Of a stretch of DNA of 64,000 nucleotides, positions 38,378 through 48,018 are shown in pieces; positions within the stretch are counted from its first letter, which is position 1, and each line of letters starts with the position of its first letter. The notes under the pieces were generated by a model. That model was not told the DNA's origin, did not search any database, and saw only the letters and a program-made list of their open reading frames with translations. The position numbers and the translations under genes were made by a program. This DNA comes from Psychrobacter sp. JCM 18900. Lineage in GTDB: Bacteria > Pseudomonadota > Gammaproteobacteria > Pseudomonadales > Moraxellaceae. The DNA is taken from NCBI RefSeq assembly GCF_904846625.1, contig NZ_CAJHBL010000004.1, forward strand, positions 186,001-250,000. The letters run 5' to 3'.

Positions 38378-39559
38378 TCAATGGTTATGACCAATATGAC
38401 TATTACCATCAGGTAGCTGTCCCGAAATATCACAGACCAATGCATCGCTATGTGCGATATTTTGCGGGTGAGACGAGCTTTCGACCTGAATAGTAGCATG
38501 GTGAATACCAAGCTCTAGCAGTCTTTGTTCTAGACTGGCAATTAGAATATTTGATTCATGGATACTCATTTCACCATCGACCACCACGTGACAAGAGAGT
38601 GCATTGAGACCGCTAGTAATACTCCAAACATGTAGGTCATGTACTTTTTGTACTTGAGAGTCTTCGAGTAATTTTTGCTCCACATCGACTAGCGATATAT
38701 TGGCAGGCGTCCCTTCCATCAATATATGCACAGAATCACGTACGACGCGGTAGCCACTAATTAAAATAAGTACGGCAACGATTACTGATGCCACTGCGTC
38801 TGCCCATACCCAACCAAAACCCATCATAAGTAGCGCAGCGATAATCGCAGCCACTGACCCTAATAAATCGCTCAATACGTGCAAATAGGCGCTTTGCATA
38901 TTGAGGTTAACGGGTTCTGCATTATTAGGTTTCTGCTCTGCGACCTTGGCATCATCCGTACCATGATTATGGTCGTGTGACTCGCCACCTTGACTACCTC
39001 GGTGCATTAGCCAAGCGACCAGAATATTGATTAACATACCGATAGTCGCCACGATAAGCATGCCTTGGGTCGCAATTTCTGGCGGTGAGTTAAAGCGTTT
39101 GATCGCTTCATAAAAAATCATCAAAGCAATTATGACAAGTGTCGCGCCATTTACCGTAGCGACTAATATCTCAAAACGCTTGTATCCGAAGGTTTTCTGG
39201 TGAGTGGCCGCTTTTTCGCCGATTTTAAACGCGACCAAAGTGGCACCAAGCGCTATCGCATCGCTTAACATATGCCCTGCATCAGATAGCAAGGCTAAAC
39301 TACCGGTAAGCCAACCACCAATGGCTTCGATAAACATGTAACCAGTAATGATAATAAAGCTGAACAGCAAGGTACGCTGATAGCCTTTGGTATCTCGTGC
39401 TGTGGTTGTCTGTTCTAGATGCTCATCATGATCGTGATGGCCTTGGTTTTCTTGAGTGTAGTTATTTTCTTCATCTTCGCGAACGTACTTAGGCACATCC
39501 GTATTATCATGCTGTTGGCTATGATTGTGCTCGTCAGAGTTTGGATTATTTGGATTCAT
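38378..39559 (-). CDS. Cation diffusion facilitator (CzcD/ZitB-type Zn2+ exporter)
   Basis: CDF proteins export Zn2+, Co2+ or Cd2+ in exchange for protons. The 393-residue protein has a His/Asp-rich N-terminus, then six membrane helices (residues about 65-310). The metal site motifs are LALLSDAGHMLSDAIAL near residue 88 and SAYLHVLSDLLGSVAAI near residue 223. A His-rich loop (GGESHDHNHGTDD) lies between helices four and five, and a C-terminal cytosolic domain ends in HIGHNH. These fit the zinc-specific ZitB/CzcD class (HxxxD and HxxxD pairs). The gene stands alone. Metal specificity is inferred from family only. Confidence 0.92.
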   Translation of the reverse strand: MNPNNPNSDEHNHSQQHDNTDVPKYVREDEENNYTQENQGHHDHDEHLEQTTTARDTKGYQRTLLFSFIIITGYMFIEAIGGWLTGSLALLSDAGHMLSDAIALGATLVAFKIGEKAATHQKTFGYKRFEILVATVNGATLVIIALMIFYEAIKRFNSPPEIATQGMLIVATIGMLINILVAWLMHRGSQGGESHDHNHGTDDAKVAEQKPNNAEPVNLNMQSAYLHVLSDLLGSVAAIIAALLMMGFGWVWADAVASVIVAVLILISGYRVVRDSVHILMEGTPANISLVDVEQKLLEDSQVQKVHDLHVWSITSGLNALSCHVVVDGEMSIHESNILIASLEQRLLELGIHHATIQVESSSHPQNIAHSDALVCDISGQLPDGNSHIGHNH

Positions 39560-39793
39560 AATAATACTCAGATTCGCTGATAGTTGCGTTCGATAGATGG
39601 TGCTTACTGATAAGTGACGTTTACTAATAAGTGATGTTTGCTATAGGTAGAGTGGGCGTAGAGCCTCTATCGCATACCATTTGAGAGTTATAAATTTAAC
39701 ATAGCCAAGCATGAGAAGCTGTAACGACGAAGTAAACATGATGAGGAGATGAGTAGAAAGATATGCACCCATTTGTTGAGAGCTGCGTGAGAA

Positions 39794-42082
39794 CTACCAA
39801 CCGACAGGATCAATATCCAAAGTAAGTTTAAGGTATTTAGCGCTTGGTAGGGCAAGCACTGGCTGCCACCACTGTCCCAACACATGGTGCAATTGACGAC
39901 GGTCTTTGGCCAGTAGCAAAAGCTGTGCATGGTAGCGGCTGTTCTTTTTACTCATGGGCGCATCAATAGGACCGAGAACAGCGAGGTTATGAGCATTAGG
40001 CAAATGCGCAATAGCATCCTTGAGCGCTTGAGTAGTGGCTGCCAAAGTTTTGCCTTCACAGCGTATCAATGCAGCATGTCGATGAGGAGGTAAGCCCATC
40101 AATTGACGTTCTTGCAGTAGCTCGCGTGCAAATGACAAGTAGCCGTCTTTGACCAGTTTTAATAGTAACTCGTTATCAGGCTGCAACGTTTGAATCAATA
40201 CGCGGCCAGCTTTGTCACCTCGACCAGCACGGCCAGCTACCTGAATCATGAGCTGTGCGGTATGCTCTGGTGAGCGAAAGTCTGCTGATAAAAATCCGCG
40301 ATCAGCATTGGGTAAGCAAACCAACGTGACATTGGGGAAGTGATGCCCTTTGGCGACCATCTGTGTACCGACCAATATGGCAGGGTTGCCTTTATTGATT
40401 TGCTCATAAATATTTTCCCAGCTGTCTTTGCGTCTTGTGGTATCACGGTCTATCTGAATAATCGGATAGAGCTCTTTGCTAGTTTGAGGGTTAGCAAAGA
40501 TTGCATGTAGATTTTCGCTAAGCCTTGTCGTTCCCATACCTTTGGCGTCTAGGTTTTGACTACCACAATCAGGGCATACGGTAGGGATATAGGCTTGCCA
40601 ATCGCAATGATGGCATTTTAAGTACGAGTTGCTTGAATAACTGTTTCGCTGGGATTGGCTATTATAGTGAACGGTCAGGTGAGCGTCACAGCGCGGACAA
40701 TCTGCTTGCCAGCCACAAGCCTCGCACAATAGAACAGGCGCATAGCCACGACGATTCAAAAATATTAGTATTTGATCACCGGACTCTAGCGTTTGCCGTA
40801 TCGCCCCGATCATGGCATCCGTCAGCCCTGTATCATAGCGCGCACCGTCATCTTGTGCTTGTTGATGGGTACTTTGCAAGCGAGCATCGATCAGTTGCAT
40901 GGTTGCAGGTTTGGCATTGCCCGGACGAGTAAGCAGTTGGTATTCTGATAGTTTGCCATCATCGACCAGTTTTAAATGCTCAAGAGAAGGTGTGGCAGTA
41001 CCGAGTATCACTGGGATTTTGTATTGCAAACCTCGATAGAGAGCGACATCAGCCGCATGATAACGTAACGTGTCTTGTTGCTTATACGAGCCATCATGCG
41101 CTTCATCAACAACAATCAAGCCTAAGTCTGCAAAGGGATATAGCACAGCCGAACGTGTACCGATCACGATTTGTGCATGCCCCGTGCGGCAGTCTTGCCA
41201 ACCTTGTAAGCGATGAGTGTTAGTCATACCAGAGTGTAATAGCACAATATGGGCGGCAAACCGACTGGCAAATCTTGCCCGCGTTTGCGGTGTGAGACCA
41301 ATCTCTGGCACTAAAATAAGGACTTGTTTGCCAGCCTCTAGTACGGCTTGCATCGCTTGCAGATAAACTTCAGTTTTACCACTACCAGTAATACCGTTGA
41401 GCAGAAAACCAGTATAAGTATCTGATTCATGGGCAGCAATAATAGCGTCGACAGCAAGTTTCTGCTCATCATTGAGATCAAGTGGCATTTTTGCCAGTTT
41501 AACTGGAGTAGGTGCTTGTTTTGGCTGAATATAGCGCTCGACTAACCCTTTATCTTCTAGCGTCTTTAAAAAGGCTCGTTGCATCCCTTCTAATAGCAAT
41601 ACATCTTCACTGGCGCCGTGCTGACCATGTAGCTTTAGCATATCGAACTGCTGCTTTTGTTTCTTAGCATTGGCTCGAAAATCATCATCAGTGATATGAG
41701 GCAAAATTCGCCAATGGGTAATCAGTAAATCTAATGGTTTGCCTTGACGGACAAGGCTTGGCAGGATAACTGCTAACACGTCGCCAAGTGGATAATGGTA
41801 ATAGCGCGCCAACCAATAGGCAAGCTTGAGCATGCCAGCGTCCAAAATAGGCTCAGCATCTAGACATTTATTAATAGGTTTGATCTTGTTAACAGGTACG
41901 CTGCTATCATCTTGCGAAATATGAGCAATCACAATGCCAATCAGAGTCTGACGACCAAACGAAACTTCGACACGGCTGCCGATTGTCGGTATTGTACTGT
42001 CTGGTAAAGCAAGCATATCAGCTGGTAGGCTATAGTCAAACACCCGATAAAGGGGAACGGGCAGAGCAACTTGTACCAACAT
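39794..42082 (-). CDS. priA: Primosomal protein PriA (replication restart helicase)
   Basis: PriA recognises stalled forks and reloads the replicative helicase. The 762-residue protein has the N-terminal DNA-binding domain, Walker A LLNGITGSGKTEVYL near residue 232, the DEAH-like box LIVVDEAHDGSYKQQDT and helicase motif GTATPS. Eight cysteines of the zinc-binding region are seen in CEACGWQADCPRC and CHHCDWQAYIPTVCPDC. QMVAKGHHFPNVTLV follows. The length agrees with the family. It is the last gene of a gmk-rpoZ-spoT-ridA-priA group on the minus strand. Upstream of it is a hairpin without a T run. Confidence 0.98.
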   Translation of the reverse strand: MLVQVALPVPLYRVFDYSLPADMLALPDSTIPTIGSRVEVSFGRQTLIGIVIAHISQDDSSVPVNKIKPINKCLDAEPILDAGMLKLAYWLARYYHYPLGDVLAVILPSLVRQGKPLDLLITHWRILPHITDDDFRANAKKQKQQFDMLKLHGQHGASEDVLLLEGMQRAFLKTLEDKGLVERYIQPKQAPTPVKLAKMPLDLNDEQKLAVDAIIAAHESDTYTGFLLNGITGSGKTEVYLQAMQAVLEAGKQVLILVPEIGLTPQTRARFASRFAAHIVLLHSGMTNTHRLQGWQDCRTGHAQIVIGTRSAVLYPFADLGLIVVDEAHDGSYKQQDTLRYHAADVALYRGLQYKIPVILGTATPSLEHLKLVDDGKLSEYQLLTRPGNAKPATMQLIDARLQSTHQQAQDDGARYDTGLTDAMIGAIRQTLESGDQILIFLNRRGYAPVLLCEACGWQADCPRCDAHLTVHYNSQSQRNSYSSNSYLKCHHCDWQAYIPTVCPDCGSQNLDAKGMGTTRLSENLHAIFANPQTSKELYPIIQIDRDTTRRKDSWENIYEQINKGNPAILVGTQMVAKGHHFPNVTLVCLPNADRGFLSADFRSPEHTAQLMIQVAGRAGRGDKAGRVLIQTLQPDNELLLKLVKDGYLSFARELLQERQLMGLPPHRHAALIRCEGKTLAATTQALKDAIAHLPNAHNLAVLGPIDAPMSKKNSRYHAQLLLLAKDRRQLHHVLGQWWQPVLALPSAKYLKLTLDIDPVGW

Positions 42083-42140
42083 AAACGGCTTCGCAGTCTT
42101 ATTAGGTGAATATGAGATCAGAATAATAGAACAGAGACCA

Positions 42141-42169
42141 ATAAGCTTAGCATGATGCTAAGCTTATTG
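42141..42169 (-). other. Perfect 13-bp hairpin between ridA and priA
   Basis: AATAAGCTTAGCA and TGCTAAGCTTATT are exact inverted copies around TGA. No T run follows on either strand, so it is not a standard terminator. It could be an operator, a processing site or an RNA stabiliser in the ridA-priA spacer. Confidence 0.7.
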
Positions 42170-42256
42170 TGATATAACTTATAGGCTGTTGCTAAAATGA
42201 GCACTTAATAATGATGCTTAACAATTAGTACCTAATATTAAGCATCAAATATCATC

Positions 42257-42637
42257 TTACTCGATATAAAGAATAGACTCGATTTCTACCACACCACCTT
42301 TAGGTAGAGCAGCTACTTGGACGGCAGCGCGGGCAGGATATGGCTCGCTTAGATTGGCGACAAACACTTCGTTCAAGACAGCAAAATCACTCAAGTCAGT
42401 CAAAGATACATTGAATTTGACCACGTCATTTAAACTGCCACCAGCGGCTTCACAGATAGCTTTGATATTTTCAAATACTTGCTCAGCCTGTGCTTTAAAA
42501 CCTTCTCTTAGCTCCATCGTGTCAGGATCAAAACCAAGCTGACCTGAGATATAGACAGTATTGCCGACTTTTACGGCTTGTGAATAGGTGCCGACTGCTG
42601 CAGGTGCTTTATCAGTTTGGATGGTTTGACGAGTCAT
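42257..42637 (-). CDS. ridA: Enamine/imine deaminase RidA
   Basis: RidA hydrolyses reactive enamine and imine intermediates made by PLP enzymes. The 126-residue protein has the YjgF/YER057c fold: TDKAPAAVGTYSQAVKVGN at the start, VYISGQLGFDP, NIKAICEAAGGSLNDVVKF, and the active-site Arg in EPYPARAAVQVAALPKGG, followed by a Glu in VEIESI. The length is normal. AAGGGA lies before the ATG. It follows spoT by about 105 bases, a frequent neighbour. Confidence 0.95.
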   Translation of the reverse strand: MTRQTIQTDKAPAAVGTYSQAVKVGNTVYISGQLGFDPDTMELREGFKAQAEQVFENIKAICEAAGGSLNDVVKFNVSLTDLSDFAVLNEVFVANLSEPYPARAAVQVAALPKGGVVEIESILYIE

Positions 42638-42704
42638 GGGGTGTCCCTTTTATATTTTATGTGAGTGATTCATTGCTACTAGAATAGCAGTTCTATTTTA
42701 GCTA

Positions 42705-42734
42705 TTTGCATCACGACTATAGCAGTGATGCAAA
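42705..42734 (-). other. 10-bp inverted repeat between spoT and ridA
   Basis: TTTGCATCAC and GTGATGCAAA are exact inverted copies around a 10-base loop, just after the spoT stop codon. No T run is present. It may stabilise or weakly terminate the spoT message. Confidence 0.6.
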
Positions 42735-42742
42735 TGTGCTTA

Positions 42743-44941
42743 TTATAATTGATATAACCGTATAATGTTAGGGAAACCTAGCAGCGAGCGTAGTTCACGG
42801 ATACCCTGTGCTAAGTGGTTGCGGCTACGTACCACGATATGAATGATGGTATCAGTATTGCGAACATCAACGGTTTCAACACCCATATTGAGCTGGCGTA
42901 AGTGATAGATAACTTCACTGATTTGCTCGTCACTAAGTGCAATAGAGAGCTTTAAGTAAGCAGGAAAACGAATCTTGCCGCTGTTTTTTAGATCGTGCTC
43001 ACCGATGTCACCTTGTTTGACTGCATTGTCATTGCGCCAACGTAATTGGATCACCTGATAAGGATTGTCCTTACGGATGTCATCCAGTGAGAAACACTTA
43101 TGACGGTGAACGACCAAACCATGACGCGATAAATGCCCTACGATAGGGTCGCCATATATTGGATGACAGCAATTAGCAAAATCAAGCTCGACTCCAGCAG
43201 CATTTGCAATCAGCTGTTGCGGTTGGGTCATGTCATCGCTATGTACTTTTGCCTGTAGGTCGCTCAGCTCATCGCTAAATAAACGTGTCACGACTAGCTG
43301 AGGAAGTAGCGTACCTGAGCTTATTTGTTCAAATAACGCATCTTTTTCAGTTAGGCCGCGCCATTCAGTCAGATCTTTCCAGTCAGCAACTGTCAAATCA
43401 TCAAAACTTTTCTGATGCGTTCTGAGCGCACGATCTAATGCTTGCCTGCCATGGTGTTGTTTGTCAGCGACAGATAGATCTTTGAACCAACGTAAAATCT
43501 CTTCTCGGGCTTTGTTAGTCACTACAAATCCCAACCACTCAGCTTTTGGTTCTGAGTGACTGTTCACTTCTATCTCAACGGACTGTCCATTTTTTACTAC
43601 AGTGCCGAGCTTTGCAGCTTTGCCATCGATATTTGCACCAACGGCAACGTTACCAATCATAGGCCCGACCGCGTAGGCAAAATCTAGCGCCGTTGCACCC
43701 TGTGGAAGCTCGTAAGCACGGCCTTGAGGACTGTAGCAAATGATTTTACTAGAGTGCAGATAATCCATCAGCTCATTGATGGTAGAGACTGCTGCTGAGA
43801 AATCAGGACTGTTTTCATTCAGATTATCTTCATCAACCAAATCTTTCATGTTGCGCAGTGACGCTTGGATAACTGACTGACTGACATCAGATGCGTGCTC
43901 TGCGCCGATGACCCCAAGTCTGGCAGCGCTCTGCATTTGCTTAGTCAATATAGTGACCTTTACCACGTCATTATCACGCTCATAGATGAGGGTGAGGGAT
44001 TGGTTACCACCTGGTAGCGGTCGACGAATGTTATCCGCAATATGGGTATCATCAATCTGATATTTTTTGATTAAGTAATAGGCCAGTTTGTCGCATGCTT
44101 CGATATTATCAAGGACGATTTCAAATGCATAGTGACGCAGTAGCGCATTAATCTCACCGCGATTGCGGAAAAACTGACGATATATGACCACGCGATTATC
44201 TAAGACTTTGACCAGACCATTGAGATCCAAGTTGTTTAGTACGATACTCAAATAACGATGAATCGACTCTCTTTGAAAATTTCGTCCAAGCCCATGCTGT
44301 AGCAGTTTATCAGACAGCTTGTTGTACATATCAGAGTCTAAATTGCGATAACACAATACTTCGATATAGTCAGCAATATCATTCAGACCCATTAATCGGG
44401 CAAATGGCACATAAAAATCTAAGGTTTCTTGAGCTGTGGTACGCTGTTTTTCAGGACGTACCGCGTCAAGCGTAGACATATTATGTAGACGGTCAGCAAG
44501 CTTGATAATAAGTACACGCGGGTCAGCGAGGGTAGCGGTCAAAATTTTATGAAAGGTGGCCGCTTTATTTTGCTGCTTGTTATGCGAAGATGACTTTAGC
44601 TTGGTCACACCATCGACCAGTCTTGATACAATTTCGCCATAACGCTGCTTGATTTGCTCATCACTAACTTCGGTGTCTTCGACCGTATCATGCAAAATTG
44701 CTGCAATAATGGTATCTCGATCTAAGCGAAAGCCCGCTAGTATCTCAGCGACAGCGATTGGATGCGTGATATAAGGTTCCCCTGATTTGCGCTTGTCTTT
44801 AATGTGCGCAATATCTCCGAACTCACAAGCATCAACAATATCACGGCGCTCAGCAGCAGTGAGATAACCTACCGAACGTAGTAAATTATATTGAGCATCA
44901 TCGACGAGGTGATGACTGAGTTTGGGTAGGGTTTGACTCAT
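42743..44941 (-). CDS. spoT: (p)ppGpp hydrolase SpoT with degenerate synthetase domain
   Basis: SpoT degrades the stringent alarmone (p)ppGpp. The 732-residue RSH-type protein keeps an intact hydrolase half: HD domain with THPIAVAEIL, LHDTVEDTE (His84, Asp85, Glu88, Asp89) and KLADRLHNM near residue 148. The synthetase half is decayed. Where bifunctional enzymes have GRxKHxYSI and a GYQSLHT loop, here I see HRYLSIVLNN and LPGGNQSLTL (residues 309-318). TGS (CYSPQGRAYELPQGATALDF) and C-terminal regulatory parts follow. It should be mainly a hydrolase, as established for Acinetobacter SpoT. AGGAT precedes the ATG. Confidence 0.95.
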   Translation of the reverse strand: MSQTLPKLSHHLVDDAQYNLLRSVGYLTAAERRDIVDACEFGDIAHIKDKRKSGEPYITHPIAVAEILAGFRLDRDTIIAAILHDTVEDTEVSDEQIKQRYGEIVSRLVDGVTKLKSSSHNKQQNKAATFHKILTATLADPRVLIIKLADRLHNMSTLDAVRPEKQRTTAQETLDFYVPFARLMGLNDIADYIEVLCYRNLDSDMYNKLSDKLLQHGLGRNFQRESIHRYLSIVLNNLDLNGLVKVLDNRVVIYRQFFRNRGEINALLRHYAFEIVLDNIEACDKLAYYLIKKYQIDDTHIADNIRRPLPGGNQSLTLIYERDNDVVKVTILTKQMQSAARLGVIGAEHASDVSQSVIQASLRNMKDLVDEDNLNENSPDFSAAVSTINELMDYLHSSKIICYSPQGRAYELPQGATALDFAYAVGPMIGNVAVGANIDGKAAKLGTVVKNGQSVEIEVNSHSEPKAEWLGFVVTNKAREEILRWFKDLSVADKQHHGRQALDRALRTHQKSFDDLTVADWKDLTEWRGLTEKDALFEQISSGTLLPQLVVTRLFSDELSDLQAKVHSDDMTQPQQLIANAAGVELDFANCCHPIYGDPIVGHLSRHGLVVHRHKCFSLDDIRKDNPYQVIQLRWRNDNAVKQGDIGEHDLKNSGKIRFPAYLKLSIALSDEQISEVIYHLRQLNMGVETVDVRNTDTIIHIVVRSRNHLAQGIRELRSLLGFPNIIRLYQL

Positions 44942-45280
44942 AAAATGATGATCCTATTTTCCATGACCTACTTATTGGGCCACTTACCGAAGCAAATGGA
45001 GGCTAAATAATGACCTACCATACAAAACTTAAGGATGAGTACGCCATTCTCTAATTAATCGCAAATCGCTTTCAATGTCAACTGATAAGCGTGTGGGCGA
45101 TGAAAAAATTTCACTCAGTGGTCTATTTTGGGGATAAATGGTGACCAAAATAGCCAATACATTATTATTACAACCAAAAAACCACAGCCTATGCTGTGGT
45201 CTCTATAGTTGATCAAGATGTGTATTTATTTTATAAAAACACGATTGCCTTTATGAAATACATCTTATCAAAACAGCTTA
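44942..45280 (-). other. Spacer between rpoZ and spoT with the rpoZ terminator
   Basis: This 339-base spacer holds the rpoZ terminator (45176-45200) and otherwise no gene. The remaining 230 bases before the spoT start are AT-rich and should contain a promoter for spoT, since the terminator would cut read-through from rpoZ. Nothing specific was recognised. Confidence 0.5.
45176..45200 (-). terminator. Terminator after rpoZ (minus strand)
   Basis: ACCACAGC and GCTGTGGT pair perfectly around CTAT. On the minus strand they run into six T. It lies 80 bases beyond rpoZ and uncouples rpoZ from spoT. Confidence 0.85.
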
Positions 45281-45541
45281 TTAGAAGCTGTGGTCGCCTG
45301 ATAATGCTAAATCTAATGAGCTAGTAGCAAAATTATGCTCTGGCTGATTTAGGATGTCGCGTGTGATTTTGCCAGCGGCAATTTCACGTAGTGCCAATAC
45401 TGTAGGCTTGTCGTTATCAACGTCAACCAACGGCTCGGCAATACCTTTGGCCAATTGGCGGGCGCGTTTGCTTGCGACCAAAATTAGCTCAAAGCGATTA
45501 TCAACATTATCCAAACAATCTTCAATCGTCACTCGTGCCAT
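45281..45541 (-). CDS. rpoZ: RNA polymerase omega subunit
   Basis: Omega stabilises the beta-prime subunit and takes part in ppGpp binding in proteobacteria. The 86-residue protein begins [20 protein letters not shown] and shows [12 protein letters not shown] and [16 protein letters not shown], as in the family. GAGGTAG precedes the ATG. It lies between gmk and spoT, the conserved order. The C-terminal half is shorter than in E. coli (91 residues) but within range. Confidence 0.96.
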   Translation of the reverse strand: MARVTIEDCLDNVDNRFELILVASKRARQLAKGIAEPLVDVDNDKPTVLALREIAAGKITRDILNQPEHNFATSSLDLALSGDHSF

Positions 45542-45705
45542 AAATAGCTACCTCGGTTGTTTTTATTAGTAACGGACCTTGCCCGCCACTCAATAAAAAT
45601 AATATCAAAAATATAAAGGGGGATAGCTAAATATTATAGCATTTTTTGCCAAGTCGCGTAGTTGCTTTTTATATCTACTTACGAGATTAGCTGCTTGTGC
45701 GTAGT

Positions 45706-46332
45706 TTACTCTTCTACCTGAGTGTTTAGCAAGTTGCTAATCGTGCGATGATAGCGCTGCTGCTGACGACCAAGTGTCTGCCTGTCGGCCACGATGATTG
45801 CTTTTAGCTCAGCTAATGCTACGTCAAAATTATCATTGATCACTACATAGTCAGCATTCACGTATTGTGCCATTTCGGTGACCGCGCCAGCTAGACGGCG
45901 CTCTATAACTTCTACAGAATCCTGCGCACGGGTCGAGAGACGTTGACGTAATGTCGCAATGCTGGGTGGTAGAATAAAAACCATAATGGCATCGGGAAAG
46001 ATATTTCTGATTTGCGTCGCGCCTTGCCAGTCAATCTCCAAAATAACGTCGATACCCGCCGCTAGCTGAGTACGTACACTTTCCTCTGACGTGCCATAAT
46101 AGTTACCAAATACTTCAGCATGCTCTAGAAATAGACCCGCATTGATACCATTGGTAAAACTATCGGTATCTGTGAAATGATAGTGCTGACCGTCAATCTC
46201 GCCCGGGCGTGGTGCGCGAGTCGTATGTGAGACGCTGACAGTCAAGTCGTTGGTGGTCGCAAGCAACTGCTTGACCAGTGAAGTCTTGCCAGTACCTGAA
46301 GCGGCAGTAACAATGAATAATGAACCTGTCAT
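45706..46332 (-). CDS. gmk: Guanylate kinase
   Basis: Gmk phosphorylates GMP to GDP. The 208-residue protein has the P-loop [16 protein letters not shown] near residue 8 (Ala-Ala in place of the more usual Gly-Pro), the GMP-binding region [19 protein letters not shown], and then [10 protein letters not shown] and IFILPPS-like [15 protein letters not shown]. All are conserved and the length is normal. AGGA lies before the ATG. rpoZ follows after 164 bases. A terminator-like hairpin lies upstream of it on the same strand (46445-46467). Confidence 0.97.
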   Translation of the reverse strand: MTGSLFIVTAASGTGKTSLVKQLLATTNDLTVSVSHTTRAPRPGEIDGQHYHFTDTDSFTNGINAGLFLEHAEVFGNYYGTSEESVRTQLAAGIDVILEIDWQGATQIRNIFPDAIMVFILPPSIATLRQRLSTRAQDSVEVIERRLAGAVTEMAQYVNADYVVINDNFDVALAELKAIIVADRQTLGRQQQRYHRTISNLLNTQVEE

Positions 46333-46705
46333 ACAATTTATCCTAATAGAAGGTGTCTTAGTAACTCGTAAAATGTATCGTAATAAATGCGTGTTGATAA
46401 AAAGTTAAGCAGTGCCTCAGTCAAAAACAAAGACTGGAAAAAATAAAAAACGCCATCATGTATGGCGATAGAAATTATAATAGATGCATTATTATAAACT
46501 GCTTTTATACAAGTTAAAGCTGGTTTTGCAATATGTCGTAAGCATGCTGAGATTTGCCCACAAAATATTGCTATGAGTAGACAGCTATTTTAGAGAGCGA
46601 CAAAAGCAAATTATGCTAAAGTAGAGCATTGATTTCGCCCCAACTTTTGAATAAAAAATTCAAAAATACGTTTTAACTATAAATTATCCAATGATAGGCC
46701 TTTTT
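46333..46705. promoter_or_regulatory. Divergent gmk/ispH intergenic region
   Basis: The region of about 370 bases must hold promoters for both genes. It contains a hairpin for the minus strand (46445-46467) and an 8-bp inverted repeat, TTTTGAAT and ATTCAAAA, around AAAAA near 46646-46666. No gene is seen. Confidence 0.5.
46445..46467 (-). terminator. Terminator-like hairpin upstream of gmk (minus strand)
   Basis: CGCCAT (46451-46456) pairs with ATGGCG (46462-46467). Read on the minus strand the stem is followed by six T, an A and more T. It sits 113 bases before the gmk start, so it could end a short leader RNA or act as an attenuator. Confidence 0.6.
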
Positions 46706-47662
46706 ATGCAAATTTATCTTGCCAATCCCCGTGGATTTTGTGCTGGTGTGGACCGTGCAATTGCGATTGTTAATGAAGCATTGACACGTTTCGAGCCGCC
46801 TATTTATGTCCGTCATGAAGTTGTGCATAATAAGTTTGTGGTGTCAGACTTGGCCAATCGTGGTGCGGTATTTGTTGAAGAGCTTCATGAAGTACCAGAC
46901 GGCTCTATCGTTATTTTCTCCGCTCATGGGGTTTCTAAAGCAGTCGAAGATGAGGCTGAGCGTCGTGATTTGACAGTGTTCGATGCAACATGTCCGCTGG
47001 TAACTAAAGTACACATCGAAGTGGCAAAGTTTGCGCAAGATGGCATGGATGCCGTGTTAATAGGACATGCAGGACATCCGGAAGTCGAAGGCACGATGGG
47101 GCGTTTCAACCGTCGCCATGGTGGGCAGATTCATCTGGTCGAAGATGAAGGTGATGTGGCTGCATTAACTGTCCAAGATGCCGAACGCTTGGCATTTGTG
47201 ACTCAGACAACCTTGTCGATGGATGATACTGCTCGCGTTATCGATGCGCTGCGTGAAAAATTCCCTAGTATCCAAGGCCCTCGTAAAGACGACATTTGCT
47301 ATGCCACACAGAACCGCCAAGATGCGGTAAAAGATTTGGCCAGTCGCTGTGAAGTGGTCTTGGTAGTTGGTTCGCCAAACTCATCAAACTCTAATCGCTT
47401 GCGAGAGTTGGCTGAGCGTATGAATTGCCGAGCGTATTTAATCGATAATGCCAGTGAGATGGACAAGCGTTGGTTAGATGGTGTGCAGAGTATAGGCGTG
47501 ACCGCTGGTGCATCCGCGCCCGAAGTGTTGATCCAAGAAGTATTGCAACAGTTGCAAGACTGGGGTGGCGATCTACCTAGTGAGCTATCTGGTATTGAAG
47601 AAAATGTGACGTTTAGTCTGCCGAAAGCATTGCGGATTCCTGTCACTCAGGTCGGTAAGTAA
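46706..47662 (+). CDS. ispH: 4-hydroxy-3-methylbut-2-enyl diphosphate reductase IspH
   Basis: IspH is the iron-sulfur enzyme making IPP and DMAPP at the end of the MEP pathway. The 318-residue protein has the three cluster cysteines in [25 protein letters not shown] and [11 protein letters not shown], plus [17 protein letters not shown] and [13 protein letters not shown]. Length and motif order are normal. I start at ATG 46706 ([10 protein letters not shown]), the family start, rather than five codons upstream. It is divergent from gmk and followed by a small membrane protein gene. Confidence 0.98.
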   Translation: MQIYLANPRGFCAGVDRAIAIVNEALTRFEPPIYVRHEVVHNKFVVSDLANRGAVFVEELHEVPDGSIVIFSAHGVSKAVEDEAERRDLTVFDATCPLVTKVHIEVAKFAQDGMDAVLIGHAGHPEVEGTMGRFNRRHGGQIHLVEDEGDVAALTVQDAERLAFVTQTTLSMDDTARVIDALREKFPSIQGPRKDDICYATQNRQDAVKDLASRCEVVLVVGSPNSSNSNRLRELAERMNCRAYLIDNASEMDKRWLDGVQSIGVTAGASAPEVLIQEVLQQLQDWGGDLPSELSGIEENVTFSLPKALRIPVTQVGK

Positions 47663-47715
47663 CTAATATTCGTGTTTGTATTTGTATGAACCATCATTGA
47701 TATGGATAAGGTCGC

Positions 47716-47964
47716 ATGAAAGAACCAAAAGCCAGATTTGTATTGGCAGAGGCCACGCTCGCTGAAGTCAACAAGCAACTAAAACTCAATATGCTAGTGA
47801 TGGCAGCAGTGGTTTTTGTATTGTTTATGAATATTATGAAGTTTATGGCAGATAAAGGCTTTTTCTACGCAATGCTCGCAGTAGTCATGATCTGTTTGTT
47901 ATTTTTCATACAAAAAGCTCGCCGGATTCTCACGCTCAGAAAACAAGAGCTTATCCATAAATAA
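47716..47964 (+). CDS. Small hypothetical membrane protein (82 residues)
   Basis: The protein has two membrane helices at residues about 25-42 (MLVMAAVVFVLFMNIM region) and 50-67 (FYAMLAVVMICLLFF), a charged N-terminus and a basic C-terminus ending in LRKQELIHK. I do not recognise a family. It lies 53 bases after ispH and 54 before a thioesterase-like gene on the same strand, so the three may be co-transcribed. An inside orientation of the basic ends is likely by the positive-inside rule. Confidence 0.6.
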   Translation: MKEPKARFVLAEATLAEVNKQLKLNMLVMAAVVFVLFMNIMKFMADKGFFYAMLAVVMICLLFFIQKARRILTLRKQELIHK

Positions 47965-48018
47965 AAAGTACAAGCCTAAATAAAAAATACAGATGAAAGT
48001 ACCAAATATAGGATAGCT

